A stretch of 64,000 nucleotides of DNA, from assembly GCA_027886175.1 (NCBI GenBank), contig JAJNNQ010000130.1, positions 14,277,501 through 14,341,500 of the forward strand, read 5' to 3'. Position 1 is the stretch's first letter; each line of letters starts with the position of its first letter. Below, one piece after another: positions 1-12,400 of this stretch. The notes under the pieces were generated by a model. It was not told where the DNA came from and did not search any database. It saw only the letters and a program-made list of their open reading frames with translations. Made by a program: the position numbers and the translations under genes. This DNA is from Phylloscopus collybita. Its lineage: Eukaryota; Chordata; Aves; Passeriformes; Phylloscopidae.

Positions 1-3000
1 TAACCAGATGTACTTCAGGCACTCTCACTTTTATTTGCAGCAGGAAGGCTGTACCAGGAAACCTGGGATTTAATGACCACAGACACCAACCTCACAACTG
101 TCCCTGTCATCACCTCAGTGGTCACTGTAACCTGTTTTGCCTTTGGTGGATTGAGAGAGGTGGGAAAAGCAGTGACATGGGCACAGCACAGGGAATTGTT
201 CCAGCCCTTTGCCTTAGAAGGTGACCTGGGTGAGAGGGCGGGTGAAAGAAGCGGCGTTGAGGTGGCCAGAGCTCCGCGGAGCGTTATCTGCGGCTTTTGT
301 CAGCACAAATGCTAGCTTTGGATCTTCCCAAGGGACATGAATAGCCTTGTACAGGGCTTGGTAAATGAACCATAGAGAGCAGGGAGGGAATCAAGTCAAG
401 TGAAATAATCTTGGTGACTGCTGTGAACTCCTAATAGGGATATAAACAAGAAACAGTTTGTATGAGCTGTCATGTGGAGGTGGAAATGTCTTCTCTCTAC
501 ATGCTAGCAATGGCTGGGGCATTTAGTGTTTAAGATGAAACAACTCCTGATGATTTATATGGTCAGAAAACTGAGCTCATTTTATTTCTTCCTTTACTTT
601 TGTTTTTCTTTGTATTTTGGTATTTGATTTTTTTTTATTTAACAGAGAAATGTTTAGTGATTCACATCTGACTTCACATAAAGATGTTTTAAAGAGCCTC
701 CAAAATTTGTAATGTTATTACTTCATTCAGACAGAAATCAAGCTCTTGGTGAAAAGGCCTGGGGTATTTTCATTGCCATAATGATGTGAGGAGTACAGGA
801 AGAGTATACTCAGGGCTTCCAAATAATTATCTGTGTTTTTTTCCAGCTTTCCTACTGTTCCTCATCTCCTCCCTCTACCTCCCCCAGTGATGCCACTGCA
901 ATTGTAGTGCGTTCTTTGTTTATAATAAAAATAGTGCAAAGAAACCCTTGATCTTTGCATTCCAAGAGTGTCAGTCCAACTTCCTGAGGTTATTTCTCAA
1001 TCCTTGCAAATATTTTTCTAGGAGGTTTTTGAGCAGTTCAGTCCACTCAAGAATCTGAGGAGAGCATGATAGTGCTGCATGTGTAAATCTAGGAAAACTT
1101 AAATGTGTTAAAAATGGGAAAAATATGAAGAATGTTTTCTGAGTAAGGATATGGGTGATTGTGTATATGTGTACACATATTAGGTACATTTGAACCTATA
1201 AGGTTCATTCATGGCTTCAAAGAGTTTCTATTTTTCATGTCCCCTAACATGTTAAATAAAAAATAAAGTGAGATAGCATTGGCAAACAGAAAGCATTTTT
1301 TCATACCTTGGTTTACTAAAGCTTTGTATTATCGTTTTTGGCACAAGGTAATACCCTGCAGTTAGAGGTTTTTAAATGTGAGAACATATTTTTAACCATT
1401 TTTCCAGCATTCTAAACCTAGAATTTTGCCTTCTGACACCACCTGTCAAAAGTTAGTCCTCTGCAGGTCTTGGATGAGCTGCAATGGAGAAAAGTGAGGC
1501 TGAACTTCCATGGATAAAGAAGGAAATCTGAATCCCACTGCTATGCCTGTTGCCCACTTCCAGTTTTGCTCTTCCATTGTTTCAGTATTTAAATACAGTG
1601 AGTCCATTATTGCAGGAAGGGTTCCAGGACCAAGTGGTCCAGTTGGAAATTCAAAGGGCTAGTGTATGTCTGCAAGGAAACAGTGTGCATTTTTTATTAG
1701 GAGACTTTTAGTAATGTGAGGATTTATTTTTTTGCTTTGCCTAATTTTACAACTAGGTTTAAAAAAAACAGGGAGAATAACTTCATAACATCCTCCCCCC
1801 CAGGATGGAGAAAAAAAGATAAATGCTTTGAAATGAAATAGGTAGTTGTTTTAAGATGATTGTTTTGACTTGGAGAGTTTCTTACATTAAATATGTTCTT
1901 GGCCACATTTTTGAAGGAAGTATTGGATATAAATTAATATTTCATTTTAGAAACATGGAAATGGAAGACTTTGGGCTTTTAATTCATAGTTTTTCAGCTC
2001 TAAGGCCATTATCTTGGTTCAGCTCATATTTGTGAACCTGCCCTCAACTCCAAAGAGTATTGTGGCTGGGTCTGTGCTTACTTGCCCAGCCTGAGTGAAT
2101 CCGTGGCCTGCATGTCACCCCTTATGTCAGGCAGTAGTCACTTGTCACAGCTGGGCTACCAGTGGTGGCAGGGCTGGAGTGGAAATGGACAGGTCCTGAG
2201 TGGGTGGCCACAGCCTCTCTGTCCTGGGAGTGAGAGCTGACAAAGAACAGAACAGGCTGTGCTTTCTGTGACATAGTGTGAATTACCTCTCATGGCTCCT
2301 GTGAATGTTTGCCTGTGTTGTCCTTGAAGAATTGCTCCTGTGGCTCTTGGTTTTGTTCTCAGCTTAACCTTTTCCTGCTTTTTTCTGCTGCAGGGATGAG
2401 TTTCTGCTTCTCTCTCTGGGTATGTCATTGCACTGATACTTAGAATGCCCTTTTCCTGAATCCAAACCCTGCTTCAGGCTGGCACTTTTCTAAGATGTTT
2501 AGAACTACGTATTTCCAACTGAACACCTACATTTTTGAAGTTTTTATTATCTTTCAGTGCAGGGTGGCCTTCTGCTGTTCATTCTGCACTCGCTAAATTT
2601 AGGAACAAATCCTCTCTTTTCCCCACATAAGATTTATTTCTTCTAGTTTCCACTGAAATAAAATTTTCCTTATTCCATGTTGCAGATTCTACTTTTCCAG
2701 GGAGGAAGGTAGCACCATGTTTCTTATATACAGCTCTCTTTTAAGGTAACCTTGTTCATTCCTGTCAGCCTGTTCTGAATTTTACATGTAAGACACGTCA
2801 GCTGGGGATAGGTAAATGTTAATTATAGAAGAGTGAATAAAAAGCTGGGATAAATTTCAACTTCCTCTTTCATCTGCGTGAAATGATTGAGGATCACTTC
2901 ACATTAAAGAGGAGGGATGTTATTTTAAAAATGTGAATTGCAGCCTTCATCTCACATGGATCACTTCCCACTGAGAGGAAGTGGCAGCAGCCACTTTGTA

Positions 3001-5350
3001 ATGAAGACAGGAACTGGCCAGGGCCAATTATTCATTGTGTAATTTTGAAAGGAAAAGGAATGTTTTTACATTAGTGGTTACATTGTGCAGTGACATTGAA
3101 GGGAGTTGCAAAGTCTGTGGTGTCTGCAGAGGGATGTTGTTGTATGATTGCCCTAATGTCACAAAAGGTATACTGAAATTGGTAAGATGCCTTGTCCATG
3201 AGCCTTGCCTAACAGATCATATGGACTCCTTTTCGATTAATGAGATTTTAGCACTAACTATTTATTCTAAGAGTCTTCTTCTGTTGGGCTGTGTTACTTG
3301 CTAATAGTCTGGTGTCAGAGAATTGAATTCCCTGGAATTAACTGATAAACCACAAAAGGCCCATTGCCATTATTTTGCATACCACCACTGGCTGTCTCTT
3401 GATATTGACTGATTTAATTTTGAATGTTTAAAAGAAATAAGTTGAAATCTTTATTTTACTGTTATACACTTGGTTTTTTTGCTTTAGAATGCCTAGCCCA
3501 ACCCTCCTGAGATCACAAATACTTTGGCAATGCCTGCAATACTGTGAGAATGACAGATACTGAATGCACAAAGTTGGTGGCTGTGGTAATAATCTGGTTT
3601 GTTTTTGAAGTCAGCTCATTAGTACAGGATGTTAAGGGAAGTTGAGAGACTCAGTAATTGGATTAATAATATAAGGACCAAGCAACCCAAACAGCTGGGT
3701 TGGGTATATTTTTTATAGTAGTACTTGAAGGATGTTTGAAGTTTATAAAGCTCATTGAAGAACGAGAATGCAAGTTATTTTATCTTTCAGTGACAGGGGA
3801 GAAAAAAGTATTCTATGCCTTATAAAAATAACTCAGATTTAGGAAAAATCTGTACTGAGATTAACAAAATCCATTTGAGACAAAAAAACTTGTGCCACTG
3901 TATGTATCTGAACCTTCTGCTCTGCTTTGGAATGCACTCAGTTCTGAAAAGCCATTTTGTGCCAAGGTAAGTTATAGCAAATTGCCCAAAATACTCAGCT
4001 ACAACACTAGGATATGGGGTGGGACTTCACAGCCAGCCTCTTCCTTGTCTAATGACTGAGATCATGGATAGTTCAAATTGTGTAATCATGCTGACTTGCA
4101 GAAACAAGCACTGTGTGAAGCCTGTGTCACTTTGTTCTCGTTGCCTTCTTATGCACAGAGAAAATTCCACTGGAAGTGCTCACATAGGTAGCTAAATGAC
4201 ACCAGCCTGATTTTCCTTATTAGAATAGTAAAAGCTAATAAGAAAGGGTGATAACTTGGATGGAATTTTAGAGTGTTTGTTAAAAATGTGGAATCCATGA
4301 GGCCCTTCCTCATGAACCAACAGTTAGATGTGTTAATCCAGCTCTCTAGATAGGCGTATGGTTTCCAAAATATTAAAAATACTCCTTGTGACAGGAGAAA
4401 TCCTGATGCATAGGCATTCAAATTGTAGGCTCCTTCTTCATATTCTACTTTGGTTTTGATTCCTGTGACTTAGCAAACAAATATGAGTGCTGGGACGTTC
4501 ACTGATAAGGCTGATTGAAGAGTTGCTGCACAAATTAGGAAGAAATGTAGGTTTCAAGTTTGTAGTCAAGGGAATCAGCATGGGAAATGCAGTTTTGAAT
4601 ATAATCTTTCTTCAGAGGAAAAAAAAAACAGAAGCAAAGCATACAAATTCATTATTCAAAAAGAGCTTGATTTCTGTATATTTAATGTTCACTAAGATTT
4701 GATTTTAAATTGCCAGTAAGCAAAATAACTTTTTTAAAACCTATTTGATGAATAAATTTAAATAATGAAGGCATTAGAGAAGATCCTGATCCTTTAGATT
4801 ACAGCTTCAAATAAAAGGATAAAAAGGATCAGCTGTATGTTCTGCAAGAACTGCTCTGGTTTGTTACTCTCTTGGTGATTAGTTTATGGAAATTTCAGTG
4901 TTGAAAAACAACTATTGTTTTTCAAAGGACAGATGAGAATTGTTTAACCCTAAAAATGTTGTTCTCAAGCTTTCAGTCTTTGTTCATTTGCTTTAACATT
5001 TGATGAGATTATTTACAATGGTTACCACCAAATTTTGCTTCTAAAATGTGATAGTTAACTTAGTTGTTAACTAAGCCAAGTATGATCTAAAATAGTTGGT
5101 TTTCACTCAGTTTATTTCTGTTGCTCGAGCCTGACTTATTTATGAGTCTGCAATAAAAAATAATCACTGTATATATTTAGTTTTCTGCTTATAGTGTTGA
5201 TATATACAAGAAATAAAGAAAAACCTGTAATGTGCTCCATGTTTCTACAATCCCAACCATTTGTTATTGGCATCTAGGAAGATTAAGTTCCAACAATTAC
5301 AGTGCTTTTAAATTTCTAGAAGCAGTGTGCACATCAGATGCTTTCTGCTT
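1..5350. other. Non-coding unique sequence, no gene recognised
   Basis: AT-rich sequence with only short ORFs (up to about 90 codons), none resembling a known family and none joined by convincing splice sites. It contains a CpG-dense patch at about 236-294, described separately. A pyrimidine-rich stretch ending in TTTGCAG near position 40 could act as a splice acceptor, but the frame after it shows nothing recognisable. No transposon was recognised here. Confidence 0.6.
236..294. promoter_or_regulatory. CpG-dense patch with GC box and 12-bp palindrome
   Basis: About seven CpG dinucleotides fall within roughly 60 bp, in a neighbourhood that is otherwise strongly CpG-depleted. The patch contains GGGCGG, the core of an Sp1-type GC box, and the perfect palindrome GCTCCGCGGAGC at 271-282. 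It is far too short to be a normal CpG island. It might be a small regulatory element, part of an unrecognised exon, or a young repeat fragment. Only the composition is seen; the regulatory role is inference. Confidence 0.25.
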
Positions 5351-5357
5351 CTACAAT

Positions 5358-5407
5358 GATGCAAAGTAGCCATATGCCTAGTTAACCATCTAATTAGGCT
5401 TTGCATC
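5358..5407. repeat. Inverted repeat with octamer-like and TAAT motifs
   Basis: Outer arms GATGCAAAG (5358-5366) and CTTTGCATC (5399-5407) are perfect reverse complements. Inner arms CCTAGTTA (5377-5384) and TAATTAGG (5391-5398) pair with one G-T wobble around the loop ACCATC. A 10-nt bulge (5367-5376) sits on the left side only. ATGCAAA is close to the POU octamer half and TAATTA is a homeodomain core, so the arrangement resembles a compact developmental enhancer. The palindrome is seen directly; enhancer function is inference. Confidence 0.6.
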
Positions 5408-5550
5408 ACTGAAGCAACAGAAAAGGCCCAGAGTGTTTATTGTTCAAATCTCCAACATTAATTCACCAGATTCACTTGTCAGCCTAGGAATTAGAGAGGA
5501 GCCAAAATAAGAGGCCTGCTTTGAAGCAGTCTTGTTAACAATCTCTGATT

Positions 5551-5581
<31 letters not shown>

Positions 5582-5604
5582 TTTTTTTTAATTTTTTTTT
5601 AAAA
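5551..5604. repeat. (TC)n / poly-T microsatellite
   Basis: Eleven perfect TC units (5551-5572) run directly into T17 (5573-5589), then AA, T9 and AAAA. This is an uninterrupted pyrimidine strand and likely to vary in length. It lies about 145 bp after the inverted repeat at 5358-5407. Confidence 0.95.
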
Positions 5605-8600
5605 CACCACAGAAAAAGAAAGCCTTCTAGGGCTCTGGCTTGACTGATGGAAGCAATGTTTACAACATACCTTCAAAATGCCGAGTTTTTCATATTTCAC
5701 TGCCATTTTGTTGGCAGGTAATAAGACAAATGCAAGTAATGAGCTAGTTGTTTTGCTTGTTGTTTAGAAACCCTTCCTGTATGGAAATGACACTGACATT
5801 TCTTCCATTATGTGGGCTGGTTCTGTTACTACCCTACCGCTATTGGTGTTCTTCTATCCTAAAGGGACAGCCTGAGCTATCGTAAGATTGTATAAAACCT
5901 TGGCTGATAAACTGTGAAAATAGCTCCTTTTTTTGTGTTACCTGGCGAAGAACTTTTGCCTGTTTAGGAGGCATAGAGCACTACAAGTGAAAAGTACCCA
6001 GATCCAGTTGGAAGGTGGTATTTTCTCCTTTAAACATGTCCCTAGTAGGCAAATAAATGAATACAGGAAAGTAAATTATTTTTCTATTGTCAGCTGCTTT
6101 CACTCTTTTCCCCGGTCCTTGAATTTGACCATCAAATTCCAACCCTATGCACAATCATCTCTGATGCAAAATGAATTTATTTATTTTTAAATGTATAAAT
6201 TAAAAAATACTATCTATGTACAGGTTGCCCCATAAAGCTTGTTTGCTTAACAGTGCCCATTTGTGTTCAATCTTAAACAGCAACTAGTAGAACGAAAGCA
6301 TTTGTGCTTGGGATATTTATGAAAAGAATTGAATAATGAAACTGGGAGACTCTGAGGAAAAGTGTGATCCAATATATAGCTTACAGATCTATCTATGAGG
6401 ATCATCCAAATTTTTCATAAACATAGATTTGAAACAACAGTATATTAGGGGTAACTGCGTAGGAAGGAATGATCTTTATGAGCAAATCTGGGTTTCTTGT
6501 AAGATCTTTTCTGTCTCTAGCATCTAAAATCTGTGCTGCCAAGGAGTAATTTAAGATCAGTTTTTAAAAGTGATTTTCACGTTCAGACTGTGTTTTTTTC
6601 AGATATTGCAAAACCCACAATACATTTTGTAGCGTGGAATTTCTCCTTTCATGCTTCACGTCCTGAATCCATGTAGTCAAAGGTTTTGGACAATGAGTGA
6701 AGTGACCAAAGTTTGTTTTGGCAGCTAAAACTACTTGTTACATCTGTCATTCATTTCTTGGAAAGCCCTGACATACAAAAATGAAGACAATGCTTAAAAG
6801 AAGTGGTGTGTGAAAAAACAATTGTCTGTGCAGTGTTTGCAGACACATTTTTTTTTGCCTTTCTCTCTGGTCCTAAGGTTGATGAAGGAATCAAAGCCAC
6901 TGCTCTATTTCAGGCTAGAAAGCCACTAGTAAAGAAACCATGGAAGTCCACCCCATGGTTGGACTTGGTCTTCAAGTTAATAATTACAGTAACTGGTAGA
7001 ATAAATGCAGGATGGCCCAGATAATAACATAATTATGTAATTAGGTGTGTCCCCTGGATTATTTTGGCAGGGGACTATAGCATTAAAAATGTTAGTTTCT
7101 ACATTTGCAGCCAGGATTTATGATCATGTGGATGGGTTATGGGTAAAATTCAAAGAATTTTACAGTTGATAGTCTGAGAGAACTAGGAAAGAGTAGAAAA
7201 GATTTCTTTCTTTATGACCAAGACATTGAAGCCTATTCAAATGAGTGTCAGAATGTCATGGGATCAAACACTCTTCAGCTGAGCTGACGTTGAGGTATAT
7301 TTAAATTAATGTCTGCTCCTGTATGCAATTCATTCTTTTTATTGGTCTCTCACTAAAATAACTTCGATTTTTGGGTGTAAATCTGTTGTTCGTTGAACAT
7401 TGGAGTTCTAAATGGCAGAATGAGTTATCAGCCTCAAATGGAGGCAGGTCTCTGCCATCCCCTGGCCACAGAGCTGTCCCTTTGTATTGCTCTGCAGTGT
7501 CACAGCTGCTGCAGCCTGAAGGGTGGCTGAGTAAATTTCTTCTGCTTTCAGAGCACATCAAAGTACAATGGCTGAATGTAAGATTAACTATGGAAACATG
7601 GAACGTCTTTGTTGGGACACGTTGTATTGGAGTCTGTGCCTGTGGTGTGGAGTGCTCTGCTTCTTGATGCTTTAAGCAGATGGGTAGCTTAGGTACAAGA
7701 AGAATATTTGTATTATGTGTGCAATTGTCTTGCTGGTAATTTTTTTCCTTAAGTTTTGGAAGAACATTGAGGGTGATACTCAACAGTTTTACCTTTAATT
7801 CCTGCTTGGACAGGTATTTCTGATAGAGCACCTCAGAACAGCTTTGGCTGGCTCCTATTTGTCCTGCTATAAATTTGATTTCTCCCTCCTATAAAAATAT
7901 GCCTGTATATCCCTTTGTGGTCCAGTATTTTCTTTACAAACAAGCTGAGATTAGCAAATGAGTTCAGTCTGATATGGCTCTGTCAGATTTGTGTTGTTTG
8001 GCTGCTCTGTGCCTGCATGTCTATGGTATGCCTTTGGTTGTTGCTAATGGCAATATGCAGGTTAAGCTTCTGTACTGGACCTAAAAACAGCTTCCCAAGT
8101 GTGCAGGGCAGTTGGGAGGAGATTATTATCTACTTCCCACTGCACATTTCCCTGCAGCTTCCTTTATTTTTTTTTTTTTTTTTTAAATCTTCTGTTGCTG
8201 CCACACGTGCTAATGGATTTCTGTACAGGAAGCACAGAATCTTTCAAAAGACTGGATTCAGCAATTTTGCAAGGCCTGTAGTCCATTAAGCTGAGGGACC
8301 AGTTGAATCAAAGAGGCTGCACAGCCCTTAGTTTCAGTTTTGAAAGCAGTGGCCCCCAGGAATGAAATGTTATAAAAGACGACAGACCTAACCTTTTATT
8401 TTTCTACCTTGGACTGAGTTCTATTTAGCGGCAACACGAAATTTCTATCAGGTTCCCTCCATACGGTCCTTTCAAGGCTCCAATAAAGGAATGAATGCCA
8501 GAGCAGAGCCTTTACCCATTCAGATTTCGGCTCTGTTAGCTTTCAATACCAGAAATGTATTTAAAAGTGGGTAAGGTTTGTTAACTCTAATATAACACTG

Positions 8601-9410
8601 TCACTCATCCTGCTCCAAAAGAATCAAACTATATATGTGTTGGGATTTGCAATTCAAATGAAACCATTTTACTTCTTGAAAATGGGCTACTGTGGAGGAA
8701 AAAAAGGCTGTATAAAGGATCACATTAACCTACAGCAATAATATTATAACAGCGCTGTTCGTGATACTATAGTTAGGATTGTGCCAACTGGTTAATTTAT
8801 GAGCCTTCTCCTTCCCTTTCTGAAATGCCCAGCTGCTTTTCCCCCAGCTTTACAAATTTCTGATTAAAAGTCTCAAATAAAAGAGCTCTGCTTGTCAGGA
8901 AACAAAGTTCTATAGACTCAGCTATCATCAGGTTTATTTCAAAATAGTAGTGAGATTCTATGTCATTTATTTATTTATTTTTAAGAGAAATATAACACCA
9001 TTTATTTTTCCATAAGTTGCACATGCATGATCACACTGCCATAATTTTTATCTGCCTGATATCCTGAGGGATTTTATTATTTAGCTTATTGCCTTGTTGT
9101 AGGGATTGAAAAGGAGCAGTAAGGGCATATTTCAAAAGTCAGTAAACACAAACTTTGAGAAAACAGGAGGTTTTATCTGTCTTACAGAAATCATCACCAG
9201 TGACCAAAGAGTTTATTGATAAAGTGTCTGGGCTGCATTTTGTGGGAAAGTAGCAGCAGGAAACAAGTTCTCTGCTGTTATCTGTTGATAATTAAATAAG
9301 AGGACATTTGGAAATGTATTGGAAAGGAAAATAGTCAGTAGAACTATGTATAACTGAGAATTAAAAATCTTGCTCATAAAATAGCAGCATGGTAGGCTCA
9401 GTAAGAATGA
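5605..9410. other. Non-coding unique sequence with simple repeats
   Basis: No gene was recognised. The longest ORF, 176 codons on the minus strand at 7301-7831, is overlapped by a 98-codon ORF on the plus strand and resembles no family, so it is treated as chance. A T18 run lies at 8167-8184. An (ATTT)n stretch lies at about 8965-8982. The segment 8400-8940 is compositionally complex with scattered CpGs and may be a conserved non-coding element, which cannot be shown from one genome. Confidence 0.55.
8167..8184. repeat. Poly-T tract
   Basis: Eighteen consecutive T residues. No adjacent sequence identifies it as the tail of a recognised retroposon. Confidence 0.9.
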
Positions 9411-9417
9411 AGCCAGA

Positions 9418-9475
9418 GGTATTAATCTTAATGTCTAATGCTATCATTGACATTAACATTAAGGTTTTTAATACC
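9418..9475. repeat. Hairpin-forming inverted repeat
   Basis: The 58-nt segment can fold on itself. GGTATTAA (9418-9425) pairs with TTAATACC (9468-9475), CTTAATGT (9427-9434) with ACATTAAG (9456-9463), and TAATG (9436-9440) with CATTA (9451-9455), giving 21 pairs with small bulges and a 10-nt loop. An alternative inner fold pairs TTAATGTC (9428-9435) with GACATTAA (9449-9456). It is short for a microRNA precursor, and I recognise no known mature microRNA in it. Confidence 0.55.
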
Positions 9476-9479
9476 AATG

Positions 9480-12400
9480 CTGCTGTAAGTATGACAGCTG
9501 GAGTCCAGGGTGTATGAAGAGAGGAGAACAGACCTTATAGCAGTGGACCCAAATTTTTAAGCTAGACTTTTACCTGAAGGGAAGGGAATTGGTTTCAGTG
9601 TCCTTGTAACAAGTGTGCTACATGTAGGGTGCAAAACTGTGGGTGACCAAAGGAAAAGGAAGTATTTCCAATGCTAACATGGTACCAGGGTAGATAATAT
9701 TAAGAGATAAAAACTTCCAGAAAAGCAACTTGCTCCTGAATTCATCTCCATAGAACATGGAGTATATTGGAAATAGTATCTGGAAGTGTATTACCTGCCT
9801 GTCTGGAAATAGAAGCCTAAAGAAAAGGTCAGCCTTAAAAAATGGATACTGTCAAACAAAGCAGGAGAGTCTTGAAATAAGGTGCATTCTTTTCAGTTCA
9901 TTTCTAAATATGTGACTGAGAGCTGGAGAACATGATTACCTGACTTTATGTTCTAATTTTTAGTCTGGGAAAGTTTTTATTTATAAAAATCCAAGAAGAA
10001 TTAGAATAGAATTCTTCGTGTTAGCTATGGATAGTGGATATTCTGTCACTCACCAAAATAACCTAAAACCTGCTGAAATGCTTATAAAGGGCTGCTTCTG
10101 CATCAAAGCTCACATTGGCTTTTGTGGGAGTTTTTGTGTGTGTACATACATTTGTGTGACACGGGGTAGCACAGGGAAGCAGGAGATCAGGCCAGCACTT
10201 GTGGGCACTTTTCTAGCAGATCACTCATTCAGTTCCATCCTTCAGAGTACCTTTGCCAAAATATTTCAGGATGTATGTCATGAACTGCTCCCCAACCAGT
10301 ATTTAATGTATCTTATCTGCATTGTGTATGTGTGTGTGAGTGTATGTCTAAACAAACTTATAGAAATATTCATATGTAATTAGATATTTATACTCAGGAT
10401 ATGTTTAAGAAATTGGGTAGACACAAGTACAGCTATTGTGTAAATAGCATTCATAGATGCCTATCTGTGTGTACTAATATTTATGGAAATTTTTGTGTGC
10501 ATGTGTGTTTCTGTATCCATATTTTACCAACAGTGCAAATAGCAGGAGACAAAGGTTCAAGTCCAGGGCTAAGGTTCTCTGACTAATTCCTATTACTACT
10601 CCTGTCTTCCAGTTTGTGACTGAAGTCACTGAACACTTGCCCTACGGGCAAGAGAAAATGCCGTCTATGGGGCCTGTCAATGTTATCTTCAAGTTTTTGA
10701 ATCTCAGTTTCTCACAGAAGGATTGAAAAAAGAAAAGAGGATTTAGCAGTCCCTGTGTTACGGGAAAACATTAGGTCATTGTCTGAGAGGGGTATTTTGA
10801 ATGCACGTTTTACCGTGAGCACACCAGCTCAGGATGTGGGAACACTGAGTTCCTGGAGCTGTGAATGCTGCCTGTCCTCCCAGCAATGCAGGCCCAGAGC
10901 TGGGAAGAGCCAAAGGGCTCCAGCAGTGGACAGAGCTACACTCCCCCTACTTGTCCATCCACCCTCTGTGAGCAATAAGCTGGGCCAACATCAACACATG
11001 ATGTCGCCCCAGCTTCTCTGGCTGCTTCTGCAGGATTTGTTTTCTGCTCCTGAGGCCAACTGGCCCAGCCTAGCTTGCATCAGTACAGCAAAGTCACCCT
11101 CACTCAAGAGAGGGAAAGCATCCAATGTGCCCCTGGGACAGTGTTCCTTGTTCAGGCTCGCACCTGTCCTCCCAGCCCTGTCCTGCAGAGTGCTCAGCCC
11201 AAAGCTGGGATCACTGCTGGGATTTCAGGGTCCTGGAGGATGTGTCAGGCCTTGGGCCGGCTCCCTGGCCCTGTTTGCTCACTCCACTCAGTCTCTGTCC
11301 ATGGAGACCTGGCTGCTGAACTGGTGGTTTCTTGAGCACGTGCTCAAAGGGGTTGCAGTTGAAATGATGGCTGAATCTCATCTTTAGAAATGTCCAGCTA
11401 TTTGCTTAATTCATATTCCTCTCTTTCTCTACCCCAGCCTCATCTCCTCATTAAGCTTGATTCTCTAGAAATCAGAATCTTTGTCCATATGTGCATTTAC
11501 GTGTTACTGCCCAAAAACTTCAGCATCTGCTGGTGAATTCAGTTACATTTGGCAAGAGTTCATAGTTTAGAAATTTTAAATTGCTGGATGCATGGTGAAA
11601 AAAACAGTATCTGGTGAGGATGTGGACTCCCAATGAATTCTTTCACCAAGAGATGAGAAATCCTGGCATCTTATGATGGAAGCAGTCATAGGACATCCTG
11701 GCTCATCAGCACAGCTACAGTGATGAGCAACTGCTGCTTGCCCATCTGATAAAATATTGGGAGGACTGACTGGAAGAGGAGGGAAGCTGTAGGGAATAAG
11801 AGGCAGGAGAAAAAGATGGAATTCTAGGGGAGAGCTTGCCTCCAGACCCTGGCTGCTAAAAATGTGCATGTTGGTTTTATTTTCTGGAGGATGCAAAACG
11901 TAGCAGACATCTGCTACAGAGGTAAGGATTTTAACCTTTGAGCACCTGGTTGCAACTTGGAATCCAGAATCCAAATGTTGGGAGCCTTGGCATCCTAGAG
12001 GAGGTACTCAGAGAAGGTATCTCAGAAGGGGGATGTTGAGTCAGGAGGTGCTTCAAGATAATTAATAAAAAGTGCAGAAGACAAAAAATACAGGAGATTG
12101 TGTCCAGTTCTAATCACCTTCCAAGTTTTAGGCACCTTGCTCAGGAGGAAGGTGACTTGTGTGGGTGCATATCTACTGAGTATTTCTGAAAATACCTTTT
12201 CTTTTAAATTATTGAACAGAAAAAATTGTTTTATTTTGAAGGCAGGGATGGAAGGTATGAGGTGGTGCTCATGTGTTTTATGCAATGATGGGGATTACAG
12301 GCATAGTCTTGGAACTAGAACTGAGACTGTCCTTTTTTTAGTAAGTGGCATAACTACTAGACTTTAGAAGCGAGGTCTCTTGCATACTCTTTTTTGTCTG

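Noticed and set aside
7301..7831. 176-codon minus-strand ORF
   Set aside because: A 98-codon plus-strand ORF overlaps it, composition is unremarkable, and no motif or family was recognised. Treated as chance.
10554..10564. tRNA B-box-like word GGTTCAAGTCC
   Set aside because: No A box or cloverleaf can be formed upstream at the proper spacing.
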